64,000 bases of DNA, from assembly GCF_014201195.1 (NCBI RefSeq), contig NZ_JACHDS010000001.1, forward strand, positions 4,712,001 to 4,776,000. Direction: 5' to 3'. Origin of the DNA: Nocardiopsis mwathae. GTDB lineage: Bacteria; Actinomycetota; Actinomycetes; Streptosporangiales; Streptosporangiaceae. This document shows positions 1 through 9,867 of the stretch, one piece after another. A program made the position numbers and the translations under genes. A model generated the notes under the pieces. That model had not been told where the DNA came from. It searched no databases and saw only the letters and a program-made list of their open reading frames with translations. Each line of letters begins with the position of its first letter. The stretch's first letter is position 1.

Positions 1-71
1 GAGGCGAACAGGGTTGCCGCCGAGGCGGCCGCGATCTTCGCGGCGGCGGATCCGAACATCGTGTTGCTCAT
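1..71 (-). CDS. Start of a secreted protein (partial), third gene after two betaine-binding proteins
   Basis: Only the first 23 codons are inside the window. They begin MSNTMFGSAAAKIAAASAAT and have the Lys then Ala/Ser/Leu-rich look of a signal peptide. The gene follows two tandem substrate-binding lipoprotein genes on the same strand after a 91-base gap, so a third binding protein of the betaine transporter is the likeliest reading. That function is inferred from position only. Confidence 0.5.
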   Translation of the reverse strand, partial: MSNTMFGSAAAKIAAASAATLFA

Positions 72-162
72 GGTCTTCTTTGCTTCGCTAGGGGGTGCAT
101 GACTGCGGCGGCGGGGTGGGACCCCGCCGCCGCATCCGTCCATTCTCCCCTGTTCGGAGGGG

Positions 163-1146
163 TCAGCCGTCCGCGGACGCGGAGGCGGGCAGCCACTGCT
201 TCCACACGTCGGGGTTGGCCTCCACCCAGGTCCGGGCGGCATCCTCCCGGTCCATGCCCTCGTCGGCGATCATCCGGGCGACCTCGTCCTGGTCCTCGTT
301 GGTCCAGGTCCAGTTGTCGAGCAGCTGGTAGGCGGGGCTGTTCTCGTCCGCGAAGCCCTTGCGGAAGATCTTGTTGAGCTCGTACTCGGGGTAGTCGCAG
401 CCGACATCCTCGGGGTCGATCTCGCACATGGGCACGTAGTCGGGGAAGTCGACCTTGACCAGGTCGAGCTCCTCGTGGATCCACTGCGGCTCGTAGAAGT
501 AGAAGAGGACGGGTTCCTTCTCGTCGTAGGCCTTGCGGACCTCTTGCAGTTGCTCCTCCTCCGAGCCCGCGTACTCGATCTCCAGGTCCATGCCGAAGTG
601 GTTGATCATGCCCTGGTCCTGGGTGACGAACGTGGGGTCGGCGGCGAGGAAGCGGCCCATGTCGCTTCCCTGCGCGCTGGAGAAGATGTCCGCGTTGTCC
701 TGGAGCCCCTGGTAGGTGTCGATGCCGGGGTACTGGTCCACCAGGTACTGCGGGATGTACCACCCGATGCCGCCGGAGTTGCCGTTGGGCCCGCCGTCGA
801 CGACGAGCTGGTTCTCGGGGTCGCCGTACAGCTCCATCAGGTCCTCGTGGCCCCAGTTCTCCAGGATCACGTCGACCGAGCCGTCGGCGAGCCCGCTCCA
901 GGAGGACTCCTCGTCGTCCTCGACCAGCTCGGTGGCCTCGCCGAGCTCGTTCTCGATCAGGTAGGAGAGCACGGCGGCGTCGGCTTCGTAGCCCACCCAC
1001 CCGTTCAGCGCGATGCGTACCTTGTCGTCGCCGTTCGGATCGCCGCCGCTGTCCGCCGATCCGCACGACACGGCGAGCAGCGCCGTGAGAGAGATGGCCG
1101 CGGTCTTCATGGCCGTCGCGGCCCGTCGGGAACTGTGAACGCTCAT
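163..1146 (-). CDS. Glycine betaine/proline-type ABC transporter substrate-binding lipoprotein (second copy)
   Basis: A 327-residue OpuAC-like periplasmic-type binding protein. A basic N-end and hydrophobic stretch lead to Cys28 (LLAVSC), a lipobox, so the protein should be anchored outside the membrane. The motifs GWVGYEA, NWGHEDLMELYG and QGMINHFGMDL are shared with the neighbouring paralogue at 1372-2340. The ATG at 1146 was chosen because AGGACA lies just upstream; the ATG at 1110 has no ribosome site. It is expected to capture glycine betaine or a related quaternary amine for the permease encoded upstream. The ligand is inferred from family and from the choline-oxidation genes in the same block. 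Confidence 0.88.
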   Translation of the reverse strand: MSVHSSRRAATAMKTAAISLTALLAVSCGSADSGGDPNGDDKVRIALNGWVGYEADAAVLSYLIENELGEATELVEDDEESSWSGLADGSVDVILENWGHEDLMELYGDPENQLVVDGGPNGNSGGIGWYIPQYLVDQYPGIDTYQGLQDNADIFSSAQGSDMGRFLAADPTFVTQDQGMINHFGMDLEIEYAGSEEEQLQEVRKAYDEKEPVLFYFYEPQWIHEELDLVKVDFPDYVPMCEIDPEDVGCDYPEYELNKIFRKGFADENSPAYQLLDNWTWTNEDQDEVARMIADEGMDREDAARTWVEANPDVWKQWLPASASADG

Positions 1147-1371
1147 GGGGGTGTCCTGCCTCGGGGTGAGCTGAACAGGGAGGTGTCGGTGGCGCGGGGG
1201 GCGATCCGAAGCCGGGCCGGTGGGGTCCGTCCACCTCGCAGAAACGAAACGGGCGGCCCGGCGCCGCGCAGGGGTAGGCGGTGGTGCTGCTGGGGTGTGT
1301 CGGTGGCGGGACGTGCGCACGCGTCCCGCCACCGTCGGCCATTATCCGGTCACCATGTTGCAGGTGGGTGA

Positions 1372-2340
1372 CTAGTTGTCGGCGCCCTCGGGAATCCAGG
1401 ACTCCCAGACGTCCCGGTTGTCCTCGACCCACTTCTCCGCGGCCTCGTCCGCGTCCATGCCGTCCTGGGCGATCATCTCGGCGACCGCGTTCTGGTCGTC
1501 GTTGGTCCAGGTCCAGTTGTCGAGCAGCCGGTAGGCGGGGCTGTCCTCCTCCGCGAAGTCCTTGCGGAAGATCTTGTTGAGGTCGTACTCCGGGTAGCCG
1601 CAGGACACGTCGTCGGCGTCGTCCGCGCAGCCCTCGGTGTACTCGGGGAACTCGACGTGCTCCAGGTCGAGCTCGTTGTGCAGCCATTGCGGCTCGTAGA
1701 AGTAGGCGAGGAACGGCTCCTCGTCGGAGTACTTCTTGCGCATCGTGGTGATCTCGGCGGCCTCGGAGCCGGCGTAGACGATCTTCAGGTCCATGTCGAA
1801 GTGGTTGATCATGCCCTGGTCCTGGGTGACGAACGCCGGGTCGCCCGCCAGGAACTCGCCCTTGTCGCCGCTCTCCGGGGTCCTGAAGATCTCGGCGTTC
1901 TCCTTGACACCCTGGTAGGTGTTGATGTCCGGGTACTCCTCCAGCAGGTAGGAGGGCACGTACCAGCCCAGGGTCCCCTTGTTGCCGTTCGGCCCGCCGT
2001 CGACGACGGTGTCGTTGCCGTCGGGGCCGTACTGCTCCATCAGGTCCTCGTGGCCCCAGTTCTCCACGATGACGTCGAGGTCGCCGTCGTTCAGGCCCTG
2101 CCAGGAAGGCTGCTCGTCGATCTGCTTCTGCTCGACGCGGACGTCGAGCTCGTTCTCCAGCAGGTAGGTGAGCACGGCGGCCGACGCCTCGTAGCCCACC
2201 CAGCCGTTGATCGCCATGCGGACGGTGTCCTCGCCGCCGGGTCCTCCACCGGTCTGCGCGGCGCAGGAGGAGGCGAGGACGACGGCCGAGGCGGCCGCTG
2301 CCGCCGTGGCGGCGGTCGTGATGGACGGTCTCTTACGCAT
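1372..2340 (-). CDS. Glycine betaine/proline-type ABC transporter substrate-binding lipoprotein (first copy)
   Basis: A 322-residue OpuAC-family binding lipoprotein with its lipid Cys at residue 26 (LASSC). It starts inside the last codons of the permease gene (8-base overlap) after GGAGA, so the two are translationally coupled. It carries the same GWVGYEA, NWGHEDLMEQYG and QGMINHFDMDL motifs as the next gene, showing a tandem duplication. The two copies differ in charge pattern, which may mean different affinity or ligand; that is inference. Confidence 0.9.
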   Translation of the reverse strand: MRKRPSITTAATAAAAASAVVLASSCAAQTGGGPGGEDTVRMAINGWVGYEASAAVLTYLLENELDVRVEQKQIDEQPSWQGLNDGDLDVIVENWGHEDLMEQYGPDGNDTVVDGGPNGNKGTLGWYVPSYLLEEYPDINTYQGVKENAEIFRTPESGDKGEFLAGDPAFVTQDQGMINHFDMDLKIVYAGSEAAEITTMRKKYSDEEPFLAYFYEPQWLHNELDLEHVEFPEYTEGCADDADDVSCGYPEYDLNKIFRKDFAEEDSPAYRLLDNWTWTNDDQNAVAEMIAQDGMDADEAAEKWVEDNRDVWESWIPEGADN

Positions 2341-4270
2341 TGGTTCTCCTACCTTGTGTCATCCGGTCGAGGAAGATCCCCAAACACACGATCGCCAGGC
2401 CCGACGTGAGTCCGAGGCCGAGCTCGTTCTGCTTGAGCCCGAACACGACGCCGTAGCCGAGCGCACCGCCGCCCACGAGGGCTCCGATGACCACCATGGA
2501 GAGGATCATCATGATGCCCTGGTTGACCGCGAGCAGCAGCGACGAGCGGGCCAGCGGCAGCTGGACCTTGGTGAGCAGCTGCCACTTCGTGGAGCCCTGC
2601 GAGACCGCGGCCTCGACAGTCTGCTGCGACACCCCCCTGATCCCGTCGTTGACCAGCCGGATCACCGGCGGCAGGGCGAACACCACGGCCGCGGCCAGCG
2701 CGGGCACCTTTCCGGCGCTGAACAGCGCCACCGCGGGGATCAGGTAGACGAACGGTGGAAGCGTCTGCATGGCGTCCAGGACCGGCCGCAGCAAGGCGGC
2801 GAACAGGTCGTGGCGCGCCATGAAGACGCCGATGACGACCCCGATGGCCAGCACGATGACGGCGGCGACCAGGATCTGCGCCAGCGTGTCCATGCTCCGG
2901 TCCCACTGGCCGAGCAGCCCGGCTCCGAGGATCGCGACACCGCAGGTGATGCCGACGCGTCGGCCGCCGAAGATCCAGCCGAGCGCGCCCGACGCCAGGA
3001 CGACGAGCCACCACGGTGCGCCGGTCAGGGTGGAGTTCAGCGGCCCCAGCACCCACTCCAGCAGCCAGGCGCCCAGGGTGCTGGTGACACCGCCGACGGC
3101 GGACTCGAACGCGTTGCTGAAGTCGTTCACCGGTCCGGCGATGTGGAACCGCCATTCCGAGGGCCACCGCTCGACCTGCAGCGCCGCCGCTGCCGCGGTC
3201 GCCAGCGCGCCGCCGCCCAGCACCCACCACCGCAGCCGCTCGGGGATCTGCGGGGTGTGCGCGCCGTGCCCGACGGCACCGGTGACCCGGTCCATCGCGA
3301 TGGCCAGCATGACGATCGCGAGCCCGGCCTCCAGCGCGCGCCCGATATTGATCTTGGAAAGCGCCTGGTAGATCGCGTCGCCCAGACCGCCCGCGCCGAT
3401 GACGGACGCGATGACGACCATCGACACCGCGAGCATGATGGTCTGGTTGACGCCGAGCAGGATCGTGCGCTTGGCCAGCGGCAGCTGGACCTTGCCGAGG
3501 ATCTGCCACTTGGTGGAGCCGAGCGAGGTCGCGGCCTCGATCGCACCCTTGTCGACGTTGCGGATCGCCATGGCGGTGATACGGACCGCCGGCGGGATCG
3601 CATAAACCGTGGTGGCGACCGCCGCGGCCGGGTTGCCGATGCCGAACAGCAGCAGCATCGGCATGAGGTAGGCGAACGCCGGCATGATCTGCATGAAGTC
3701 CAGGACCGGCCGCAGCGCCCGCTGCACCCGGTCGCTGCGCCCGGCGGCGATCCCCAGCGGGATGCCGACGATCAGCGCCAGGCCCACCGCGGTGATGATC
3801 AGCGCGAGCGTGGTCATCGCCTGGTTCCACAGCCCCGTGAAGCCGAAGACGGCGAACGCGGCGAGGACGACGAGCATGACCCGCCAGCCGGCGGCGCGCC
3901 AGGCGGCGAACGCCCCCAGCACGACCACGCCGGGCCAGGTCAGGGCCTGCAGCATGTCGTCGATGAACACGACGGAGGAGCCCAGCCCCACCGACAGGTA
4001 GTTGAACCCGTAGATGAAGATGGGACTGGTGTCACGGTTGGAGACGACCCAGGAGTACAGGTCGTTGAGGTTCTGGTCCAGCCAGACGCCGGTCGCCTCG
4101 GGGAACGGCGCGCGGACGTAGGGCAGCGCCCCCGCGATCACGAGCACCAGCAGGACGATGCCGGTCTGGATCCAGCGGTTGGCGGCCCACTCGCGCCAGG
4201 TCGGCGCCTCGGCACCGGCGGGCCGGTCGGGCCCGGCGGGCTGGGTGGTGGGGGTGGTCGTGGTGGCCAT
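2333..4270 (-). CDS. Betaine ABC transporter permease with two fused membrane domains
   Basis: 645 residues, about twice a usual permease. Two BPD_transp_1 domains lie in series: the first has the EAA loop EAATSLGSTKWQILGKVQLP and the second EAAVSQGSTKWQLLTKVQLP, each followed by the VIG(A)xxGGxLG helix. A single chain can therefore supply both halves of the channel. The ATG at 4270 is preceded by GGAGG inside the end of the ATPase gene, with a 2-base gap. The N-terminus (TTTTPTTQP) is Thr/Pro-rich and cytoplasmic. OpuAB/ProW-type function is well supported. Confidence 0.92.
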   Translation of the reverse strand: MATTTTPTTQPAGPDRPAGAEAPTWREWAANRWIQTGIVLLVLVIAGALPYVRAPFPEATGVWLDQNLNDLYSWVVSNRDTSPIFIYGFNYLSVGLGSSVVFIDDMLQALTWPGVVVLGAFAAWRAAGWRVMLVVLAAFAVFGFTGLWNQAMTTLALIITAVGLALIVGIPLGIAAGRSDRVQRALRPVLDFMQIMPAFAYLMPMLLLFGIGNPAAAVATTVYAIPPAVRITAMAIRNVDKGAIEAATSLGSTKWQILGKVQLPLAKRTILLGVNQTIMLAVSMVVIASVIGAGGLGDAIYQALSKINIGRALEAGLAIVMLAIAMDRVTGAVGHGAHTPQIPERLRWWVLGGGALATAAAAALQVERWPSEWRFHIAGPVNDFSNAFESAVGGVTSTLGAWLLEWVLGPLNSTLTGAPWWLVVLASGALGWIFGGRRVGITCGVAILGAGLLGQWDRSMDTLAQILVAAVIVLAIGVVIGVFMARHDLFAALLRPVLDAMQTLPPFVYLIPAVALFSAGKVPALAAAVVFALPPVIRLVNDGIRGVSQQTVEAAVSQGSTKWQLLTKVQLPLARSSLLLAVNQGIMMILSMVVIGALVGGGALGYGVVFGLKQNELGLGLTSGLAIVCLGIFLDRMTQGRRTNA

Positions 4271-4272
4271 GA

Positions 4273-5382
<1,110 letters not shown>

Positions 5383-5466
5383 GGGATCGCTCTCCTGGCT
5401 GTCCTTTTGGTGCGGCGGGCCGCGCCGTTACGGCCGGGCGGCCCGCGCGGTGTGCGGGTCCGGTAC

Positions 5467-5491
5467 GCCGCCCCGCACGGGGCGGGGCGGC
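5467..5491. terminator. GC stem-loop between the choline dehydrogenase and transporter genes
   Basis: GCCGCCCC (5467-5474) pairs with GGGGCGGC (5484-5491). There is no T-run, so it may attenuate or stabilise transcript ends inside the block rather than stop transcription. Confidence 0.3.
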
Positions 5492-5503
5492 ACCGGGCGG
5501 TGG

Positions 5504-7048
5504 TCAGGCGCGGATGAGGTCGGCCGCGCGCTCGCCGATGGCCAGCACGGTGACCATCGGGTTGGGCGAGGGCATCGTCGGGAAGACCGACGCGTCGGCC
5601 ACGCGCAGACCCGACAGGCCGCGCACGCGCAGCTGCGGGTCGACGACGGCCGTGGGGTCGTCGGCGGCGCCCATCTTGCAGGTGCCGGCCGGGTGGTACA
5701 CGGTGTGCGCGGCACGCCGGCCGTACTCCGAGAGCTCCTCGTCGGTGGTGACGTTCGGGCCGGGGGCGACCTCACGCTCGATCCACGACTTGAACGGCTC
5801 CGTCGCGGCGATCTCGCGCGCGATCTTCAGGCCGTCGACGATGGTCTGCGCGTCGTAGCCGTCCGGGTCGGTGAAGTAGCGGAAGTCCAGCGCCGGCTTC
5901 TCCTTGGGGTCGGAGCTCTTCAGCCAGAGCTTGCCGCGGGAGCGGGAGCGCGGGATGTTGGGCGTCATACACATCGCCCGGCCCATCCGCGGCGACTCAT
6001 ACCCCAGGCGCTCGGTGTTGTCGTCGAACGGGATCTGGTACGTGTGGAACATCAGGTCCGGGCGCGGGTCGCTCTCGTCGCGCCGGATGAACAGTGCGCC
6101 GTCGGAGTGCATGACGGTGTTCTCCGGGACGTCCTTGGACGTCTCCCACATGATGATGGACTCCGGGTGGTCCATCAGGTTCTCGCCGACGCCCGGCAGG
6201 TCGTGGCGGACGTCGATGCCCACCTCGGCCAGGTCGTCCTTGGGACCGACGCCGGAGAGCAGCAGCAGGCGCGGCGTGTCGATCGCGCCGGCGCACAGGA
6301 TGACCTCGCGGGCGGCGGAGACCGTGCGGCGCTCGCCTGAGGCGAGCTCGACCTCGACGCCGGTGGCCCGGTCGCCCTCAAGGACGATCCTGTCGGCCCA
6401 GGTCTCCAGCATCAGGGTGAGGTTCTTGCGCTCCCCCATGATCGGGTGCAGGTAGGCGACCGACGCCGAGGAGCGCTTGCCCGAGTAGGGGTCGTAGGAG
6501 ATCGGCAGGAAGCCGACGCCGTCGTGGAAGCCGCCGCGGTGGGAGGTCTCGGCGTTGAAGTCCTCGACGACCGGGACCCCCGTCGCCTTCGAGGAGGCCT
6601 CGATCCAGTCCTTGATGAGGTCGTTGCGGTCCTTCTCGGCGATCGGGACGATGTTGTTCTTCAGCCGGTCGGCGTAGGCCTGGACGGTGGCGTTGTCCCA
6701 GCCCTCGGCGCCTGCGGCCACCCAGTCGTCCAGGTCCTCGGCGAACGGGCGGAAGCTGATGAGCGTGTTGTGCGAGGAGCAGCCGCCCAGCACCTTGGCG
6801 CGGGAGTGCACGATGTGCGAGTTGCCGTTGGGTTGCTCGGTCGTGGTGTAGCCGTAGTCGAGGTCGCTCTCCAGCAGGCCGAGCCAGTCTCGGAGGTTGA
6901 GCACCCGGTCCAGGCCGACGTCGGAGGGGCCGCCCTCGATCACGCACACGGTGGTGTCGGGGTCCTCGGTCAGGCGGTTGGCGATCACCGACCCGGCGGT
7001 CCCTCCACCGACGATCACGTAATCGAAGGCGGATTCGGTTGCGGACAC
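5504..7048 (-). CDS. betA: GMC-family choline dehydrogenase
   Basis: 514 residues. The N-terminal FAD site is VIVGGGTAGSVIANRL, and the C-terminal GMC signature has the catalytic His in VYHPAGTCKMG and the Asn in SPNPMVTVLAIGERAADLI. It should oxidise choline to betaine aldehyde, the substrate of the BetB-type enzyme encoded just upstream. The GTG start at 7048 is set by AAAGGAG six bases before it. The longer upstream frame has no ribosome site. Another GMC alcohol oxidase is possible from motifs alone; the neighbours make choline much the likeliest. Confidence 0.9.
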   Translation of the reverse strand: MSATESAFDYVIVGGGTAGSVIANRLTEDPDTTVCVIEGGPSDVGLDRVLNLRDWLGLLESDLDYGYTTTEQPNGNSHIVHSRAKVLGGCSSHNTLISFRPFAEDLDDWVAAGAEGWDNATVQAYADRLKNNIVPIAEKDRNDLIKDWIEASSKATGVPVVEDFNAETSHRGGFHDGVGFLPISYDPYSGKRSSASVAYLHPIMGERKNLTLMLETWADRIVLEGDRATGVEVELASGERRTVSAAREVILCAGAIDTPRLLLLSGVGPKDDLAEVGIDVRHDLPGVGENLMDHPESIIMWETSKDVPENTVMHSDGALFIRRDESDPRPDLMFHTYQIPFDDNTERLGYESPRMGRAMCMTPNIPRSRSRGKLWLKSSDPKEKPALDFRYFTDPDGYDAQTIVDGLKIAREIAATEPFKSWIEREVAPGPNVTTDEELSEYGRRAAHTVYHPAGTCKMGAADDPTAVVDPQLRVRGLSGLRVADASVFPTMPSPNPMVTVLAIGERAADLIRA

Positions 7049-7209
7049 GTGGGCTCCTTTCGAGCGAAAGCTGTCGGGGCGGGCCCCGGCCGGTGTGTCA
7101 CTCCCGGCCCGGGGCCGCAAAGATGTTGAAATCTCGACGCTGCCGCGGGCATGCCGGAGCCCCACCGCGCTGTCGGCGGCGGGGCGGGCCTCCCTCGGCG
7201 TCCGGTCGC

Positions 7210-8733
7210 CTAGCCGAACCAGCGCTGCGGCCGGGGGTCCAGGTTCCGGTAGATGTGCTTGGCCTCCCGGTACTCGTCCAGCCCGGCGTGCCCGAGCTCG
7301 CGGCCGACGCCGGAGTGCTTGAAGCCGCCCCATTCGGCCCCCGGGAAGTAGGGGCCGTAGTCGTTGATCCACACGGTTCCGTGGCGCAGGGCCGCGGCGA
7401 CGCGCTCTCCACGCCCGGTGTCGTCGGTCCACACGCCGCCGGACAGGCCGTAGTCGGTGTCGTTGCCGAGCTCGATGGCCTCGGCCTCGGTGCGGAACTT
7501 CTCGACCGTGACGACCGGGCCGAAGACCTCGGTCTGCACGATGTCCATGCTGCGGTCGCAGTCGACGAACACCGTGGGGCGGAAGAAGTAGCCCTTGGCG
7601 AGCTCCGGCTCGTCGGGGCGCTTGCCGCCGGCGATCACGCGGGCGCCCTCCTCGACGCCGCGGGCCACGGCCGCCTCGACCTTGGCGCGGTGCTCGGCGG
7701 AGACGAGCGGGCCGCAGCGGACGCCCTCCTCCTGGCCGCAGCCGATCCTGATCTCCTCGGCGCGGCGGGCCAGTTCGCCGACGAAGTCGTCGTGGATGTC
7801 CTCGTGCACGATGAGCCGCGCGCCGGCGGAGCAGACCTGGCCGGAGTGGAAGAACGCGGCGCTGAGCGCGTAGTCGACGGCGGTGTCCAGGTCGACGTCG
7901 GGGAAGATGATGTTGGGGTTCTTACCGCCCAGCTCCAGCGCGACCTTCTTGACCGTGTCGGCGGCGCCCGCCATGATCCGCTTACCGGTGGCCAGGCCAC
8001 CGGTGAAGGAGACCAGGTCGACGTCGGGGCTCTCGACCAGGGCCGAACCGGCCTCGGCGCCGGCGCCCAGCACCAGGTTGACGACACCGGCGGGGACACC
8101 GGCCTCTTCGGCGAGCTCGACGAGCTTGCAGGTCGTCACCGGGGTGATCTCACTGGGCTTGATGACCATGGTGTTGCCGGTGGCGATCGCCGGCGCCATC
8201 TTCCAGGAGAGCTGCAGCAGGGGGTAGTTCCAAGGGGTGATCATGGCGCACACCCCCACCGGCTCGTAGACCACCTTGCTGGAGACGCCCTCGGGCGCCT
8301 CGATGATCCGTCCGGCGTCCTTGTCGGCGAGGCCCGCGTAGTAGCGGAAGACCGCGGTGACGTCGTCGACGTCGATGCCGCCCTCTTCGATCGTCTTGCC
8401 GGTGTCGAGGGATTCCATGAGCGCGATCTCGTCGCGGTCGCGCTGCAGCAGATCGGCGATGCGGTTCAGGATCTCCCCACGCTCACCCGCCGGGCGGTGA
8501 CGCCAGTCGCCCTCGTCGAAGGCGCGCCGGGCCGCGGCCACCGCGACCTCGGCGTCGGTCGGGCCGGCTTCGCTGACGACGGTCAGCACGGAGGCGTCGT
8601 AGGGGTTGAGGACCTCGCGCGTCCCACCGCCGGAAGCCGCCTTCCAGGCGCCGTCGATGTAGAGGCTTGCCGCGGTTTTGGAACCGGGTTCAGAAAGGTA
8701 CTGCTTGTTCGGGAGTGTTACGTAGGGTTGCAT
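7210..8733 (-). CDS. betB: Betaine aldehyde dehydrogenase
   Basis: 507 residues from the ATG at 8733, or 518 from a GTG at 8766; neither start has a strong ribosome site. Aldehyde dehydrogenase hallmarks are present: the NPWNYP-like TPWNYPLLQLSW, the Glu in LELGGKNPN and the catalytic Cys in HSGQVCSAGARL. It should convert betaine aldehyde to glycine betaine with NAD(P). It is the promoter-proximal gene of the leftward osmoprotection block, so control of the whole block probably lies in 8767-9189. Confidence 0.9.
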   Translation of the reverse strand: MQPYVTLPNKQYLSEPGSKTAASLYIDGAWKAASGGGTREVLNPYDASVLTVVSEAGPTDAEVAVAAARRAFDEGDWRHRPAGERGEILNRIADLLQRDRDEIALMESLDTGKTIEEGGIDVDDVTAVFRYYAGLADKDAGRIIEAPEGVSSKVVYEPVGVCAMITPWNYPLLQLSWKMAPAIATGNTMVIKPSEITPVTTCKLVELAEEAGVPAGVVNLVLGAGAEAGSALVESPDVDLVSFTGGLATGKRIMAGAADTVKKVALELGGKNPNIIFPDVDLDTAVDYALSAAFFHSGQVCSAGARLIVHEDIHDDFVGELARRAEEIRIGCGQEEGVRCGPLVSAEHRAKVEAAVARGVEEGARVIAGGKRPDEPELAKGYFFRPTVFVDCDRSMDIVQTEVFGPVVTVEKFRTEAEAIELGNDTDYGLSGGVWTDDTGRGERVAAALRHGTVWINDYGPYFPGAEWGGFKHSGVGRELGHAGLDEYREAKHIYRNLDPRPQRWFG

Positions 8734-8857
8734 CACGGAACCGTCTTGCCCTGGATAATTGACCACAAACGGCCACGGTACCTTCTTTACCCAGACGATA
8801 TGTTTGCTTTAATCACGCCCTGACCTGCGAAAACACCCGTTTTGGTAACGCGCGACG

Positions 8858-8871
8858 GTGATGCGTATCAC
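8858..8871. promoter_or_regulatory. Inverted repeat GTGAT-GCGT-ATCAC
   Basis: Perfect 5-bp arms around 4 bases, roughly 100-140 bases upstream of the betB start. It has the size of an operator for a dimeric repressor. No BetI gene lies in the window. Confidence 0.4.
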
Positions 8872-8917
8872 GCAACGCGACCGAAATTGAACACGCTCCG
8901 TAGTCAATATCGGATCT

Positions 8918-8946
8918 TGTGACCCGGAGTTGCAACCCAGGTCACA
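8918..8946. promoter_or_regulatory. Nested palindrome TGTGACC-N15-GGTCACA with GTTGCAAC inside
   Basis: The outer 7-bp arms are perfect, and the inner 8-bp GTTGCAAC (8929-8936) is itself a palindrome placed close to the centre. Two-level symmetry of this kind is unlikely by chance and suggests a protein-binding site. Confidence 0.45.
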
Positions 8947-9080
8947 TCTCGGGCCCGCTACGGAACGAAACCGGGCGGCCGCAGGCCATCCGCACATCGC
9001 CTGCATACCGCCATCAGCGCGAACGGGCACAGAGGAGACGTACACCACTGGCCACGACCCCCTGCGCCGGGTTACCTTGA

Positions 9081-9099
9081 TTAGGTGTGCCTAACCGTA
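9081..9099. promoter_or_regulatory. Candidate IdeR/DmdR iron box
   Basis: TTAGGTGTGCCTAACCGTA matches 15 of 19 positions of the actinobacterial IdeR/DmdR consensus, counting the degenerate centre. It lies 91 bases upstream of the aldolase ATG, where bound repressor could block transcription. A match by eye only. Confidence 0.45.
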
Positions 9100-9189
9100 G
9101 AAGGCACCCGATCGGACGCCGCGGCCGGAGTGAGGATCGTGGGCGTCCCCCTGCCCCCGGCCCGCCCGACCGACCTGGCGTGAGGAAAC

Positions 9190-9840
9190 ATGCTGCTGGA
9201 GCAAGAGCGTAGAGACGTGTGCCTGACGGCGCGCCGCCTGTCCGACACCGGACTCCCCCAAGGCGAGGGAGGCACCGTGAGCGTCCGCTGCGGCGACCTC
9301 GTCGCCGTGACCCCCGCCGGTGTCACCCTGGACCGCGTCGAACCGGCCGACTGCCCCGTCCTGTCCGTCGACGGCCGCGTCTACGAGGGACGCCGCGAGC
9401 CGACCGCCGAGACCACGCTGCACATGGCCGTCTACCGGGAGACCGACGCGACCGCGGTCGTGCACGCCCACACCCGCAACACCGCCACCGTCTCGGCGGT
9501 GCTGGCCGAACTCCCCCCGATCCACCACTACGCCGCCCGGCTCGGCGGCGCCATCCCGGTGACCGAATACGCCACCTACGGCAGCGGCGACCTCTCCGAC
9601 CAGGTCGTCAAGGCGCTGCAGGGCAAGCGGGCCGCACTGCTCGCCAACCACGGCGGCGTCGGCGTCGGCCACGGTCTGGCGCAGGCGTTCGAGCACGCGC
9701 GGCTGCTGGAGTGGCTGTGCGGCATCTACATCGACGCCCGCCGCCTGGGCGAACCGCGCGTGCTCTCCGAGGACGAACTGGCCGAGGTCCGCCACCGCGA
9801 CACCTACGGCTGGGCCGGCCCCGACCTGATGTACTTCTAG
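9190..9840 (+). CDS. Class II aldolase (fuculose-phosphate aldolase type)
   Basis: 216 residues, the usual size of FucA/AraD-type zinc enzymes. The zinc-binding HAHT motif is near residue 94, the catalytic-type Glu is in PTAETTLHM, and the later HGGV supplies another His. It should split or form a sugar phosphate such as L-fuculose-1-phosphate with loss of dihydroxyacetone phosphate. GAGG precedes the ATG. No sugar kinase or isomerase is adjacent, so the true substrate is open. Confidence 0.82.
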   Translation: MLLEQERRDVCLTARRLSDTGLPQGEGGTVSVRCGDLVAVTPAGVTLDRVEPADCPVLSVDGRVYEGRREPTAETTLHMAVYRETDATAVVHAHTRNTATVSAVLAELPPIHHYAARLGGAIPVTEYATYGSGDLSDQVVKALQGKRAALLANHGGVGVGHGLAQAFEHARLLEWLCGIYIDARRLGEPRVLSEDELAEVRHRDTYGWAGPDLMYF

Positions 9841-9867
9841 TCGCTCATCGGTCGACCGGATGACGCC

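Larger units (their letters stand above)
8734..9189. promoter_or_regulatory. Divergent control region between betB and the class II aldolase gene
   Basis: No gene is seen in this 456-base stretch, apart from the possible 11-codon extension of betB. The part next to betB (8780-8860) is clearly richer in A and T than its surroundings. It holds three separate palindromic sites listed individually below. The leftward promoter should serve the bet/transporter block and the rightward one the aldolase. Confidence 0.6.
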
